A stretch of 6,732 bases of DNA from CBDDRG01 sp051306415 (lineage in GTDB: Bacteria; Pseudomonadota; Gammaproteobacteria; Pseudomonadales; Porticoccaceae): NCBI GenBank assembly GCA_051306415.1, contig JBPPNE010000364.1:1-6732 (forward strand), written 5' to 3'. Made by a program: the position numbers and the translations under genes. This document shows, in pieces, positions 1-5,924 of the stretch (its first letter is position 1; the number at the start of each line of letters is the position of its first letter). The notes beneath the pieces were generated by a model, which was given only the letters and a program-made list of their open reading frames with translations, was not told where the DNA came from and made no database searches.

Positions 1-80
1 GTCACGATCGTTCCCTCTGGAAGAGAGAGACCGTCCACGACGACCTTGCCGCCAACTATGGTTCCTGAAGCGATTTGCAT
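1..80 (-). CDS. Antitoxin-like small protein, 5' end only
   Basis: An ATG at 80-78 opens a frame that runs off the left edge after 26 full codons. The peptide starts MQIASGTIVGGKVVVDGLSL and continues PEGTIV. It resembles, from memory, a family of short (about 60-80 aa) proteins of the type 'SGTVVGGKVVVEG..LPEGTVVTVL' that often sit directly upstream of RelE/ParE-like toxins, which would make it the antitoxin of a type II pair. That assignment is inference, because the rest of the gene and any toxin lie outside the window. The start is 48 nt inside its cassette, counted from the attC R' core at 123-129. No strong Shine-Dalgarno is visible upstream, which leaves the start less certain. Confidence 0.5.
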   Translation of the reverse strand, partial: MQIASGTIVGGKVVVDGLSLPEGTIV

Positions 81-122
81 TTTATGATACTACGCCACTG
101 CTAATGGAAGGTGCAACCTGAC

Positions 123-183
123 GCCGAACGCCCAGCATCAGCTGCGGCGCCTAGCACCGTCAGCTGCATGCTTGTTGTTAGAA
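123..183 (-). other. attC site of the amidase cassette (degenerate cores)
   Basis: The left core GCCGAAC (123-129) and the right core GTTAGAA (177-183) frame arms GCATCAGCTG (135-144) and CAGCTGCATGC (161-171). These arms pair with one extrahelical base. Both core boxes depart from RYYYAAC/GTTRRRY. The site lies 60 bp past the amidase stop, where its attC is expected. Confidence 0.7.
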
Positions 184-243
184 CGTATACCCGTTGAGTC
201 TTCTGGCGAGGTGCAGCACCACTCATTCAAGTCTCACGCCGGC

Positions 244-1750
244 CTACCAGTCCCGCCAGTCTCCGGACTGTTCAAGAGCGTGCGCAGCGCGGTAGATCGT
301 CACCTCTTCCCATTGACGACCTACCAGCATCATGCCCACTGGTAGTCCGTCGATCCGACCGCAGGGCACCGACATCGCAGGGTGGTGACTCACGTCGAAC
401 GGGCTTGTGTTTCCCAGGTTCGTCCACGCAGCACCGATCAGGACGTCCGCTGGAGCATCCGCGGCCGGAAGCGGCTGCGCTTTCATCGGTGTCGTCGGCA
501 GCAACAGCAGGTCCACGCTCGTGAGGGAGTGATCATAGGCGGCCCGAAGGCGACGAATCATATTCGTCGCCTTCGCATAGAACTGATAGCCGCGCTCGCG
601 GCGAACGAACTCGGCAAGAATCAGTGAATTCTGCAAAGAGACCGGAAGTTCATTGGAGCGCTCACGCCATCGACTCTGTGCCTCCATGAAGCTTGGCACC
701 ATGAGATCTTCACGGCCCATTCCGTAACCGTCTGTGGTGAAGACCGCATGCACGATCGACTGCATGCTCCCGAACGTGATTGCTCCACCGAGTGCGTGCA
801 TGGGAACCGATATCTCAGTGACTGTGGCGCCGAGCGCGGAGAGCCTTGTCGCTGCTGATCGCACTAGGGCATCGACCGCGGGCTCCGACTCCGGACGACC
901 GAAGCCCTCCGCAAGGACTCCGATTCGCAGCCCTGTAACGCCCTGGCCCAATTCGCTGGTGTAGTTCTCGACCCGCGGGTTGACCTGTCGAGGATCAAGC
1001 CCGTCGGGGCCCGCGATGACTTCGAGCAGCAGTGCGTTATCCGCGACGCTGGCTGTGATCGGGCCGGCATGGTCGAGGACTGGGTCTAATCCCAGTATTC
1101 CGGTGTAGGGGACCAGCCCGGTCGTGGGCTTCATGCCATACGCACCGCACCACGCCGCGGGAATCCTGACGGCCCCCCCCCTGATCACACCCGATGGCCA
1201 TGTCCACCGCACCGGAGCCGACAAGCGCTCCGCTTCCCGACGACGAGCCTCCGGACGAGTAGCCGTGTCGGTGCGGATTATGGACCGGACCGGAATGGCT
1301 GGTATGACTGCCCCCTGACATACAGTAGGCCTCGCAGACCGACTTGCCGACGATCTCGCCTCCCGCATCGAGGATGCGCGTCACGATCGTTGCATCGACC
1401 GGCGGAACATAGCCTTCAAGAATCGAGGTGCCGTTCATCAGCGGGACGCCCGCGATGAACACGTTGTCCTTGATTGCGATCGTGCGCCCATGCAGCTTCC
1501 CGGACGGCGCCCGGTCGATTCTGGTCTTGATCCACCACGCGCCCAGTGGATTCTCTTCAGGGCTCGGCTTGGAGCTGTTGCGCCCCGGATATCGAAGTGC
1601 AGGGAAATCGTCCGGCATCTCGTCGATGGCGGTAAATCCGGCGAGAAACGCACTCAACCAGCCGAGGTGTCCATCGAGGTCCGCCTGCGACAAGCTGAGG
1701 CGGTAGTGATTGGCGATGGACTGAATGGCGGCAACTGTCGGCACTCGCAT
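244..1750 (-). pseudogene. Amidase signature family enzyme, frameshifted at a G9 tract
   Basis: With one base removed from the nine-C run at 1173-1181 (nine G on the coding strand), the frame gives about 501 aa, the usual length for this family. Visible signatures are the catalytic Lys region IAIKDNV (Lys94), the Ser/Gly loop SSGGSSSGSG (cis-Ser near 169), DQGG..RIPAAWCGAYGMKP (from about 189), and a typical C-terminus LPVGMMLVGRQWEE. Such enzymes hydrolyse carboxamides with a Ser-cisSer-Lys triad; the substrate is unknown here. As written, translation leaves frame after DQGG and stops at 1037 (about 237 aa), so no active enzyme is expected. Even the simplest repair puts Ala where the nucleophilic Ser (GGS) should be. 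I prefer the ATG at 1750 because GGGAG lies 6 nt upstream; an in-frame ATG at 1774 lacks a clear site. The gene is a cassette between attC sites at 123-183 and 1813-1881. Confidence 0.88.
1173..1181 (-). other. G9 homopolymer causing the amidase frameshift
   Basis: The run has nine C on the plus strand, so nine G in the coding strand, directly at the active-site loop. Upstream residues end MAIGCDQGG; the downstream frame resumes with (A)VRIPAAWCG. Eight G would restore the frame. The run could be a sequencing error, a decay mutation or a slippage-prone tract. Confidence 0.85.
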
Positions 1751-1812
1751 CTTGATCTCCCAATTCGACTGCATGTAGCCATCCCGAGGGTCATATCCTC
1801 AAGGGCAGCGCG

Positions 1813-1881
1813 TTCTAACGCCAAGGTAAGGGGCGCTGCGCGGCTTTATCGCGTAGCGTCCGGTTGACCGCTCATTTGAGG
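1813..1881 (-). other. attC site of the cupin cassette
   Basis: The left core TTCTAAC (1813-1819) is followed by GCCAAGGTAAGGGGCGC, the same arm as in the attC at 6604-6727. The opposite arm GCGTCCGGTTGACCGC (1856-1871) is also shared in part. The expected right core GTTAG has decayed to TTTGAGG (about 1875-1881), so the right limit is approximate. The loop is about 55 bases shorter than in the 124-bp relatives. Confidence 0.75.
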
Positions 1882-1894
1882 TCTAGCTCCAGCC

Positions 1895-2377
1895 TCACAC
1901 ATACGGCGTGCCATCTCTGTGGACGAACTTCCACTTTCCCTCAACGAGCGAGGCTTTGAGGTTGTCATCGGGATAACTTCCTTCGTCTCCTGACGTTCTG
2001 TCGCCGACTTCAAGGTACACAATTTCCTCTGCGGTTTCATTGGCCAAGCAGTGTCCATTGCCTGTACCCGCCTTGAAACCTGCGCACATTCCGGGGGAGA
2101 GTTGGGTTCGGCCTTCGTCGGTGTGTAGCGTTGGCCGACCTTGGAGGACGTAGATAAACTCGTCTTGCTTGGTGTGAGCATGACGAAGGGCGGAGACTGC
2201 GTTGGGAGCCAAGCGCGTGAGGTTTACGCCAAAGTTTGTAAGGCCAAAGAGATCACCAAGGGGGTGCTTCTCTCTGCCTGCCATGCGCGATGCGAACGGC
2301 TCAGGATACACAGAAGGTTTAGTTCGTGTCGGCACCTCGGATGCGGTGACAGCGATTGGCTTTGATTTCTCTGACAT
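1895..2377 (-). CDS. Cupin-domain protein (single small cupin barrel)
   Basis: This is a 160-aa protein with both cupin motifs. Motif 1 has His66-x-His68-x4-Glu73 and then Gly80 (RHAHTKQDEFIYVLQG). Motif 2 has PG at 95-96, His109 and Asn113 (GHCLANET). These residues form the usual His/His/Glu/His metal site, so a mononuclear metal is likely. Residues 35-56 (REKHPLGDLFGLTNFG...) and the end (KFVHRDGTPY) recall a family of short cytosolic cupins from proteobacteria, typically of unknown function; I cannot name a substrate. The ATG at 2377 is supported by GAGG five bases upstream, 28 nt inside the cassette. The gene is intact and has no sign of a partner. It is a one-gene cassette whose attC (1813-1881) starts about 14 bp past the stop. 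Confidence 0.88.
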   Translation of the reverse strand: MSEKSKPIAVTASEVPTRTKPSVYPEPFASRMAGREKHPLGDLFGLTNFGVNLTRLAPNAVSALRHAHTKQDEFIYVLQGRPTLHTDEGRTQLSPGMCAGFKAGTGNGHCLANETAEEIVYLEVGDRTSGDEGSYPDDNLKASLVEGKWKFVHRDGTPYV

Positions 2378-2404
2378 GCAAACCTCGCGAGACGTGAATA
2401 TGAG

Positions 2405-2468
2405 GGCTAACGTTTGAGCTCAGGCCGCGGCCCGTCAGGGCCGTCGCGCCTGCAGCGAATGGTTAGCA
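2405..2468 (-). other. attC site of the Mrr-like cassette
   Basis: Left core GGCTAAC (2405-2411) and right core GTTAGCA (2462-2468) frame the arm GAGCTCAGGCCGCGGCCC and a matching arm GGGCCGTCGCGCCTGC. The motif GTTTGAG-CTCAGG on the left side matches the orientation of cassettes read on the minus strand. The site lies 8 bp past the nuclease stop codon. Confidence 0.88.
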
Positions 2469-2476
2469 ACCAGCGC

Positions 2477-3335
2477 TCATTTGTACTCGTTGAAGAACTC
2501 GGGGTCTACTTCGTACACGGTTCTCGGCTTCAAGCCCAACTCTAGGCGCTCGAACATTTTCACGAGTTTTTCTCCATCTACGAGCTCGATTGGATTAGTG
2601 CCATCTCTCACGGCTTCCTTTTTTGCGTCCATGGTGAAGTTGCCAGTGGTAAGAAAGATGCCCTTATCTGCTCGGCCGATCATAGCGCCACGAAAATCAC
2701 GGATCATGCCGGAGCCAACGGAGCCTTGGTAACGCTTGCACTGGAAGATGACCTTGAAGCTTAAGAGTGGGTTGATTTCAAGAATGCCCTCTCCGTCAAT
2801 TCCACCGTCGCCTGAGCGGCCAGTAACTTTCACGTTTTGAAATCCGTGCTCTCGCAACAACCGCTGACACAGACGCTCAAAGCCTTCCGGACTCAGCGAC
2901 TTCAGAACTGGTAATAGACGAGTCTCTTCTGACTCAAGAATCTTCTCTTCGATATCAACTGCCGCTTCGGTGGCCGACTTGCTTGAAGTGGCGCTGCCTC
3001 CGTCTTCTTTGCGCGACCGCTGCACAGACTTGAACAGCTCAACGGGGTCTAACTTAGATAGGTCTTCTTGCAACCCCTTTTCAGTTAAACGCCAAACTCC
3101 ACGCGCTGATGAATCAATATGCCCCGAGTAGACGAGATAGAGCCTTGCCCAGGCAATTGCGTTTCTTACGTTTGACCCACCGTTCTTGTTGGTTTTCTCG
3201 AGTTCCTTTTCCGGGATTTTTTCCCGCTCGATTACAGCGTCCGTTGCCTCATACGCAGCCGCAGAACCGCCCATCTCACGAAGCGACTCAATGAGAGGAA
3301 GTAAGGTGTTGTGTGAACTTTGGGCCCTTGGCCAT
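2477..3335 (-). CDS. Mrr-family type IV restriction endonuclease, frameshift near codon 11
   Basis: The repaired product is about 285 aa. Residues about 1-90 look like the Mrr N-terminal winged helix (NVRNAIAWARLYLVYSGHID, then RGVWRLTEKG). A charged linker follows, and an Mrr-type nuclease domain spans about 145-265: FERL (Glu153), SGDGGIDG (Asp180), FQCKRY (Gln198, Lys200), a PD-(D/E)xK variant with QxK. Mrr-type enzymes cut modified foreign DNA. The natural start is probably the ATG at 3335 (AGGAAAGG just upstream, 20 nt after the attC core), giving MAKGPKFTQHL. One extra base near 3302-3305 then shifts the frame, and a TGA follows at 3290-3288. The rest of the protein (LPLIESLREMGG...) is in the +1 frame and has its own ATG at 3274. 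It may be a decayed gene, a sequencing error, or a product made by reinitiation at 3274, which would still keep the catalytic domain. Confidence 0.87.
3302..3305 (-). other. Single-base insertion disrupting the Mrr-like gene start
   Basis: The frame from the ATG at 3335 reads MAKGPKFTQHL and then TSSH followed by TGA at 3290-3288. The other frame reads LLPLIESLREMGG across the same bases. Removing one base from the coding-strand stretch CTTACTT joins the two into a typical Mrr N-terminus. The second frame has no start codon upstream of 3274. Confidence 0.8.
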
Positions 3336-3350
3336 AACCTTTCCTATGGT

Positions 3351-3422
3351 TGCTAACGTTTGACATGAGGGGTGCCCAAAAGGCGCAGCCTTTTGGGCAT
3401 CCCCTCGATGGAAGGGTTAGCC
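3351..3422 (-). other. attC site of the Shedu-like cassette
   Basis: Left core TGCTAAC (3351-3357) and right core GTTAGCC (3416-3422) frame a near-perfect hairpin. GAGGGGTGCCCAAAAGGC (3367-3384) pairs with GCCTTTTGGGCATCCCCTC (3388-3406), leaving one extrahelical A and a three-base loop (GCA). The TAA stop of the upstream gene is inside the right core. This is the best-formed attC in the window. Confidence 0.93.
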
Positions 3423-4370
3423 GTCGATGCCGCTGATGCGACGCGCTCTTGTAAGGACGTGGTCATAGGTAAGCACGGTCAGATTGTGGAAGCTCGCGTT
3501 CAGGATGCGATAAGACTCCATTTGCTGGGCGTTCCAGTCATCCGATCGGCCGAAGACTAGAACGCATCGCGGCTTCACCGTTTTGACGCCACCGACTCTT
3601 TGGAGGAACTTGACACTGTTCGCTTCATGCTCGACTTCGAAGATGTAGCGCGAAGCCTGTGTGACTGCCTTGGTCAAGTCGGTAGATGGGACATGGTTAC
3701 CGTGGTCCAACGTGGGTGACCAGAATGCCAAGCCGCCCTGCGGCCGCTTGATCTCAACGACATCGAGAAAGCCATCGTAGGCTTCCATCAAGAAGTCGGA
3801 GATGTGCTGCGTGTCTATGTGTCGTTCATCCACTACTCGGACGAACTGGCTCCCGAGTACCCAGCTATTTGCTTGAAACCACTTCTGCCACGGCCCCTCG
3901 CGCAGATCTTCCGAAAGCATCTTCTGAAACTCTCGCACGGCGCGGGCTCGACGTGCCTGCTGAAGGCCGGCCTGGAGTTCTTCAGGTATGACGTCGTTCT
4001 TGAGGATGAACTTTACGAGTTCTCGCTTGTCCGGCAAAGAGAATAGGGCGCGGATTTGCTGTGCATTCGTGGGATCGAATGGTCGATCGAGCGGTATGAA
4101 CGCCTTTACGCCCTGGCGGAAGGGTTCGTAGTTCAGGCGGAGGAATTCAATCAGCGACAAGAACTCCGCTTGATCAAGCGTGAGTTCGCTCTTGGGGTCC
4201 AAGGTCTCGGGGACTTCGTCTTCATCAAAGTCAGCCGGCTTCTTGTAGCGCCCAAGTTTCAGTCGTATGTCTTCCCTATCGGTGTTGTGAGGAATCTTCC
4301 AAAAGACTGCACGGGTAATGACCGATGGCTTGTTTCTCAGGACTTTCGCTAGCGGCTCGATTCTGGGCAT
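3417..4370 (-). CDS. Shedu-type anti-phage nuclease, DUF4263 family
   Basis: This 317-aa protein has a C-terminal half matching the Shedu (SduA)/DUF4263 nuclease core. The segment WQKWFQANSWVLG (161-173) is the typical entry helix, ISDFLMEAYDG (190-200) carries Asp192, and LDVVEIKRP (202-210) carries Glu206 and Lys208 of a PD-(D/E)xK site. Further matches are the Gln helix LTKAVTQASRYI (232-243) and the ending LTVLTYDHVLTRAR (298-310). Family members form oligomeric nucleases that protect against phage. The N-terminal half (about 1-145) is a diverged region likely used for sensing or assembly (inference). I chose the ATG at 4370 because AAAGGA sits about 6 nt upstream; a longer frame to 4433 would only translate the attC. 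The TAA stop lies inside the attC core GTTAGCC. It is a one-gene cassette next to the Mrr-like one. Confidence 0.85.
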   Translation of the reverse strand: MPRIEPLAKVLRNKPSVITRAVFWKIPHNTDREDIRLKLGRYKKPADFDEDEVPETLDPKSELTLDQAEFLSLIEFLRLNYEPFRQGVKAFIPLDRPFDPTNAQQIRALFSLPDKRELVKFILKNDVIPEELQAGLQQARRARAVREFQKMLSEDLREGPWQKWFQANSWVLGSQFVRVVDERHIDTQHISDFLMEAYDGFLDVVEIKRPQGGLAFWSPTLDHGNHVPSTDLTKAVTQASRYIFEVEHEANSVKFLQRVGGVKTVKPRCVLVFGRSDDWNAQQMESYRILNASFHNLTVLTYDHVLTRARRISGIDG

Positions 4371-4384
4371 GTGGTTCCTTTGAC

Positions 4385-4498
4385 GGCTAACGGAGCGCGA
4401 GTTGAGCGGCACCCGCGCGGGGCCGGAGGGCACACAGTGCCCGAGGGTCCAAGCGGGCGCAGCCGTGTAGCGGTGTCCGCTCGAACGAGGGGTTCGAG
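4385..4498 (-). other. attC site of the mini-cassette (long type)
   Basis: Left core GGCTAAC (4385-4391) is followed by GAGTTGAGCGGCACC (4400-4414). This arm pairs with GGTGTCCGCTCGAAC (4472-4486) with extrahelical bases, as in attC L boxes. The right core would be GTTCGAG (4492-4498), a decayed GTTAG. A second possible pairing uses TAACGGAGCGCGAGTTG (4388-4404) with 4528-4544, which would push the right end to about 4547. Confidence 0.72.
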
Positions 4499-4657
4499 GG
4501 CGCTCGCGCCCGAGAAACTCCGTTCACCAACTCGCGCTCCGTTCGCGCGCGCTCGCCACCTTGAACCGACGCGGAGTTATGCACCCGGCGGTCATGGGAT
4601 CACTTCCCCATGCACCGGCCCCGGGTGCGTAACGTAGCGCAAAGGGGTGCGAGCGCG
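4499..4657 (-). other. Gene-poor mini-cassette rich in nested inverted repeats
   Basis: No convincing gene is seen in this stretch. A GTG-started frame (4584 down to 4387, 65 aa) has no ribosome binding site, and most of it translates the attC (the NPSFERTP-like stretch), so I do not call it. The DNA is dominated by palindromes. A perfect 17-bp inverted repeat joins 4540-4556 and 4649-4665. Nested inside it, GTTATGCACCCGG (4576-4588) pairs with CCGGGTGCGTAAC (4621-4633) with one mismatch, and within that CATGGG (4593-4598) faces CCCATG (4607-4612). It may be a remnant of fused attC sites, a structured RNA or a geneless cassette. Confidence 0.55.
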
Positions 4658-4720
4658 CGCGAACGTAAAGTTGAGGGGCGCGCCGCTTTTGGCGCGTCCC
4701 TCTCGAACGCAATGTTGGGC
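4658..4720 (-). other. attC site of the MBL-fold cassette (altered R' core)
   Basis: The arms GTTGAGGGGCGCGCC (4670-4684) and GGCGCGTCCCTCTCGAACG (4691-4709) pair with extrahelical bases around a short GCTTTT loop. The right core GTTGGGC (4714-4720) is perfect. The left core is CGCGAAC (4658-4664) instead of a CTAAC type, and it is shared with the 17-bp inverted repeat reaching back to 4540. Recombination at this site may therefore be weak (inference). Confidence 0.8.
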
Positions 4721-4726
4721 GCGGGA

Positions 4727-5458
4727 TTATGGCGACAGCACATCGGCAAGCGCGCGCAAAAGCTTCGCCCCGTCGCCCTTCCATGTGCTGCCATGCATGC
4801 ATGCAAGTGTTGTCGGCTCGGCGGAGGCCAGTCTTTCAAGCATCGCACGCGCGTTCTGCGTGTGTGAGTAATAATCCATCGCATGACGGAACGCCTCGCT
4901 GGGCCCCAGAATGTCCGACTCAGTGAGTGCAGGAAGATCGGCGCCGCCTTGCGTGAATAGGTCGCCGCACAGGAGTGTCTTCGTTCGTTCTTCCATCAGG
5001 AACCCACATTCCCACGCGTGAGGGAGATGCGGCGTGTCGAACCAGCGCACGGCATGTTTTCCAAGCGTGAGCGTTTCCCCGTCCGCGAGTGCGCGTGCCG
5101 GCCGGTCGGCCATATCATCAATTGACACCAGCGCCGCCACCTTGCCGCACAGCGGCGAGGACTGTGGCGCCACGGCGAGCCAATCGTTGAGCGAACCGCA
5201 CTCATCTGCCTCAACGTGCGACAAGCCAATGTAGCGCAGCCGTTCCACGGGCAACACGCTCGCGACCGCCTCCCGTACCAGCGGGAACATCTTGCGCGGC
5301 CCGGTGTGGAAGAGCAATGGCGCATCATCGACAATGAGGAACTGATTGAATGAGAACCCGCCAGGCCCGCCTTCTATAACAACCGACGTATTGATGCGGT
5401 AAATCCCATCCGCAACTTCATGAATATTTGTCCCAGACTGTTTGTTCGTTATGTGCAT
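4727..5458 (-). CDS. Stand-alone MBL-fold protein with flavodiiron-type metal ligands
   Basis: This is a 243-aa metallo-beta-lactamase-fold protein. Its first metal motif is SHVEADECGS: His81-x-Glu83-x-Asp85, the ligand pattern of the diiron domain of flavodiiron proteins rather than the HxHxDH of hydrolases. Other likely ligands are His147 (DTPHLPHAWECG), Asp166 (LCGDLF) and His222 (ACMHGS). There is no flavodoxin domain, so any reduction of oxygen or nitric oxide would need an external electron donor (inference). The N-terminus GFSFNQFLIVDDAPLLFHTG (34-53) is typical of this group. I start at the ATG at 5458 because AAGGAGAG lies about 8 nt upstream; the longer frame to 5608 translates attC DNA. 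The stop is 6 bp from the attC right core. Leader length is about 55 nt. No signal peptide is seen, so it should be cytosolic. Confidence 0.87.
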   Translation of the reverse strand: MHITNKQSGTNIHEVADGIYRINTSVVIEGGPGGFSFNQFLIVDDAPLLFHTGPRKMFPLVREAVASVLPVERLRYIGLSHVEADECGSLNDWLAVAPQSSPLCGKVAALVSIDDMADRPARALADGETLTLGKHAVRWFDTPHLPHAWECGFLMEERTKTLLCGDLFTQGGADLPALTESDILGPSEAFRHAMDYYSHTQNARAMLERLASAEPTTLACMHGSTWKGDGAKLLRALADVLSP

Positions 5459-5509
5459 TTTCACTCTCCTTGTAAACGGCGAAAAGTTAAGGGCTACTTG
5501 ATCGGTGTC

Positions 5510-5605
5510 GCCTAACGAATAAAGTTGAGCGACGCTCGCGGCTGGATAAACCAGGGGAAATGCGCCGCGCTCCCCCGCGAGTGTTCGCTCGAACGAACGT
5601 TGGGC
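5510..5605 (-). other. attC site of the geneless cassette
   Basis: Perfect cores GCCTAAC (5510-5516) and GTTGGGC (5599-5605) frame the site. GTTGAGCGACGCTCGCGG (5524-5541) pairs with CCGCGAGTGTTCGCTCGAAC (5575-5594), leaving extrahelical bases. The loop is about 33 bases. Both cores are intact, so this should be an active site. Confidence 0.9.
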
Positions 5606-5800
5606 CACGCCCTGGAATCAGGCGCCCACAGGTCAACAGAAAAGATTGCGTTGAAAAGCTCCTCTGCCACGTGCCACGAAGCTTGGCGACGCTGTTCGCA
5701 TTAACGCGTTATGCGACAGCTCAGCAAAGCTTCGCTCAATACCATTTTTTGCGATAGGTTGCAATTTTTTGCATCGCAGGCCGGGGATTCCAGGGTGGCG
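5606..5800 (-). other. Cassette body of about 200 bp without a gene
   Basis: Only frames of 12-22 codons lie wholly inside this stretch on the minus strand, none with a ribosome binding site, and longer frames are continuations through the attC. It is more AT-rich than its flanks and has two structured parts: an inverted repeat with two bulged T bases (5691-5706 with 5707-5720), and nested short repeats around T6 tracts (TGCGA/TCGCA at 5750-5754/5774-5778, TGCAA/TTGCA at 5760-5764/5769-5773). It could carry a promoter or a small RNA for the cassette downstream, but I see no proof. Confidence 0.6.
5736..5764 (-). promoter_or_regulatory. Weak sigma70-like promoter candidate
   Basis: On the minus strand TTGCAA (-35 like, 5764-5759) and TATTGA (-10 like, 5741-5736) are separated by exactly 17 bases. 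Matches to the consensus are 4/6 and 3/6, so this is weak. It points toward the MBL-fold gene, about 280 bp downstream past an attC hairpin. Confidence 0.2.
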
Positions 5801-5924
5801 GCTCAACGCAAAGGTAAGGGGCGCGCCGCGTGCCGAGGTTGGGCGAAGCCACGGCACATGCCCAACCCACTGGGCTGCAAAGGTGCAACGTCGCGGCGCG
5901 TCCCACTTGACCGCGATGTTAGAC
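5801..5924 (-). other. attC site, 124-bp family (of the 110-aa cassette)
   Basis: Cores GCTCAAC (5801-5807) and GTTAGAC (5918-5924). AAGGTAAGGGGCGCGCCGCG (5811-5830) pairs with CGCGGCGCGTCCCACTTGAC (5892-5911). The 70-base loop holds further pairing (GTTGGGC 5838-5844 with GCCCAAC-like bases at 5860-5866). Length and arms match the attC at 6604-6727. Confidence 0.9.

Noticed and set aside
382..627. Plus-strand frame of 81 codons
   Set aside because: It lies antisense to the conserved amidase sequence and has no recognisable features; it is a shadow of the minus-strand gene.
3367..3406. Strong hairpin resembling a rho-independent terminator
   Set aside because: It is flanked by attC cores, has a one-base bulge typical of attC and no T-tract follows it, so it is better explained as the attC.
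4371..4433. N-terminal extension of the Shedu-like protein to an ATG at 4433
   Set aside because: The extra residues translate attC DNA, and the ATG at 4370 has its own AAAGGA site.
4387..4584. GTG-started 65-aa frame in the mini-cassette
   Set aside because: It has no ribosome binding site, and much of it is attC translated (NPSFERTP-like stretch), a common false gene in arrays.
4792..4805. Short CATG/GCAT tandem repeat
   Set aside because: It is only three and a half units and lies inside the MBL gene, encoding the conserved CMHGS segment; no separate role is likely.
5459..5608. N-terminal extension of the MBL-fold protein to 5608
   Set aside because: It would read the attC at 5510-5605 as protein; AAGGAGAG directly before 5458 marks the real start.
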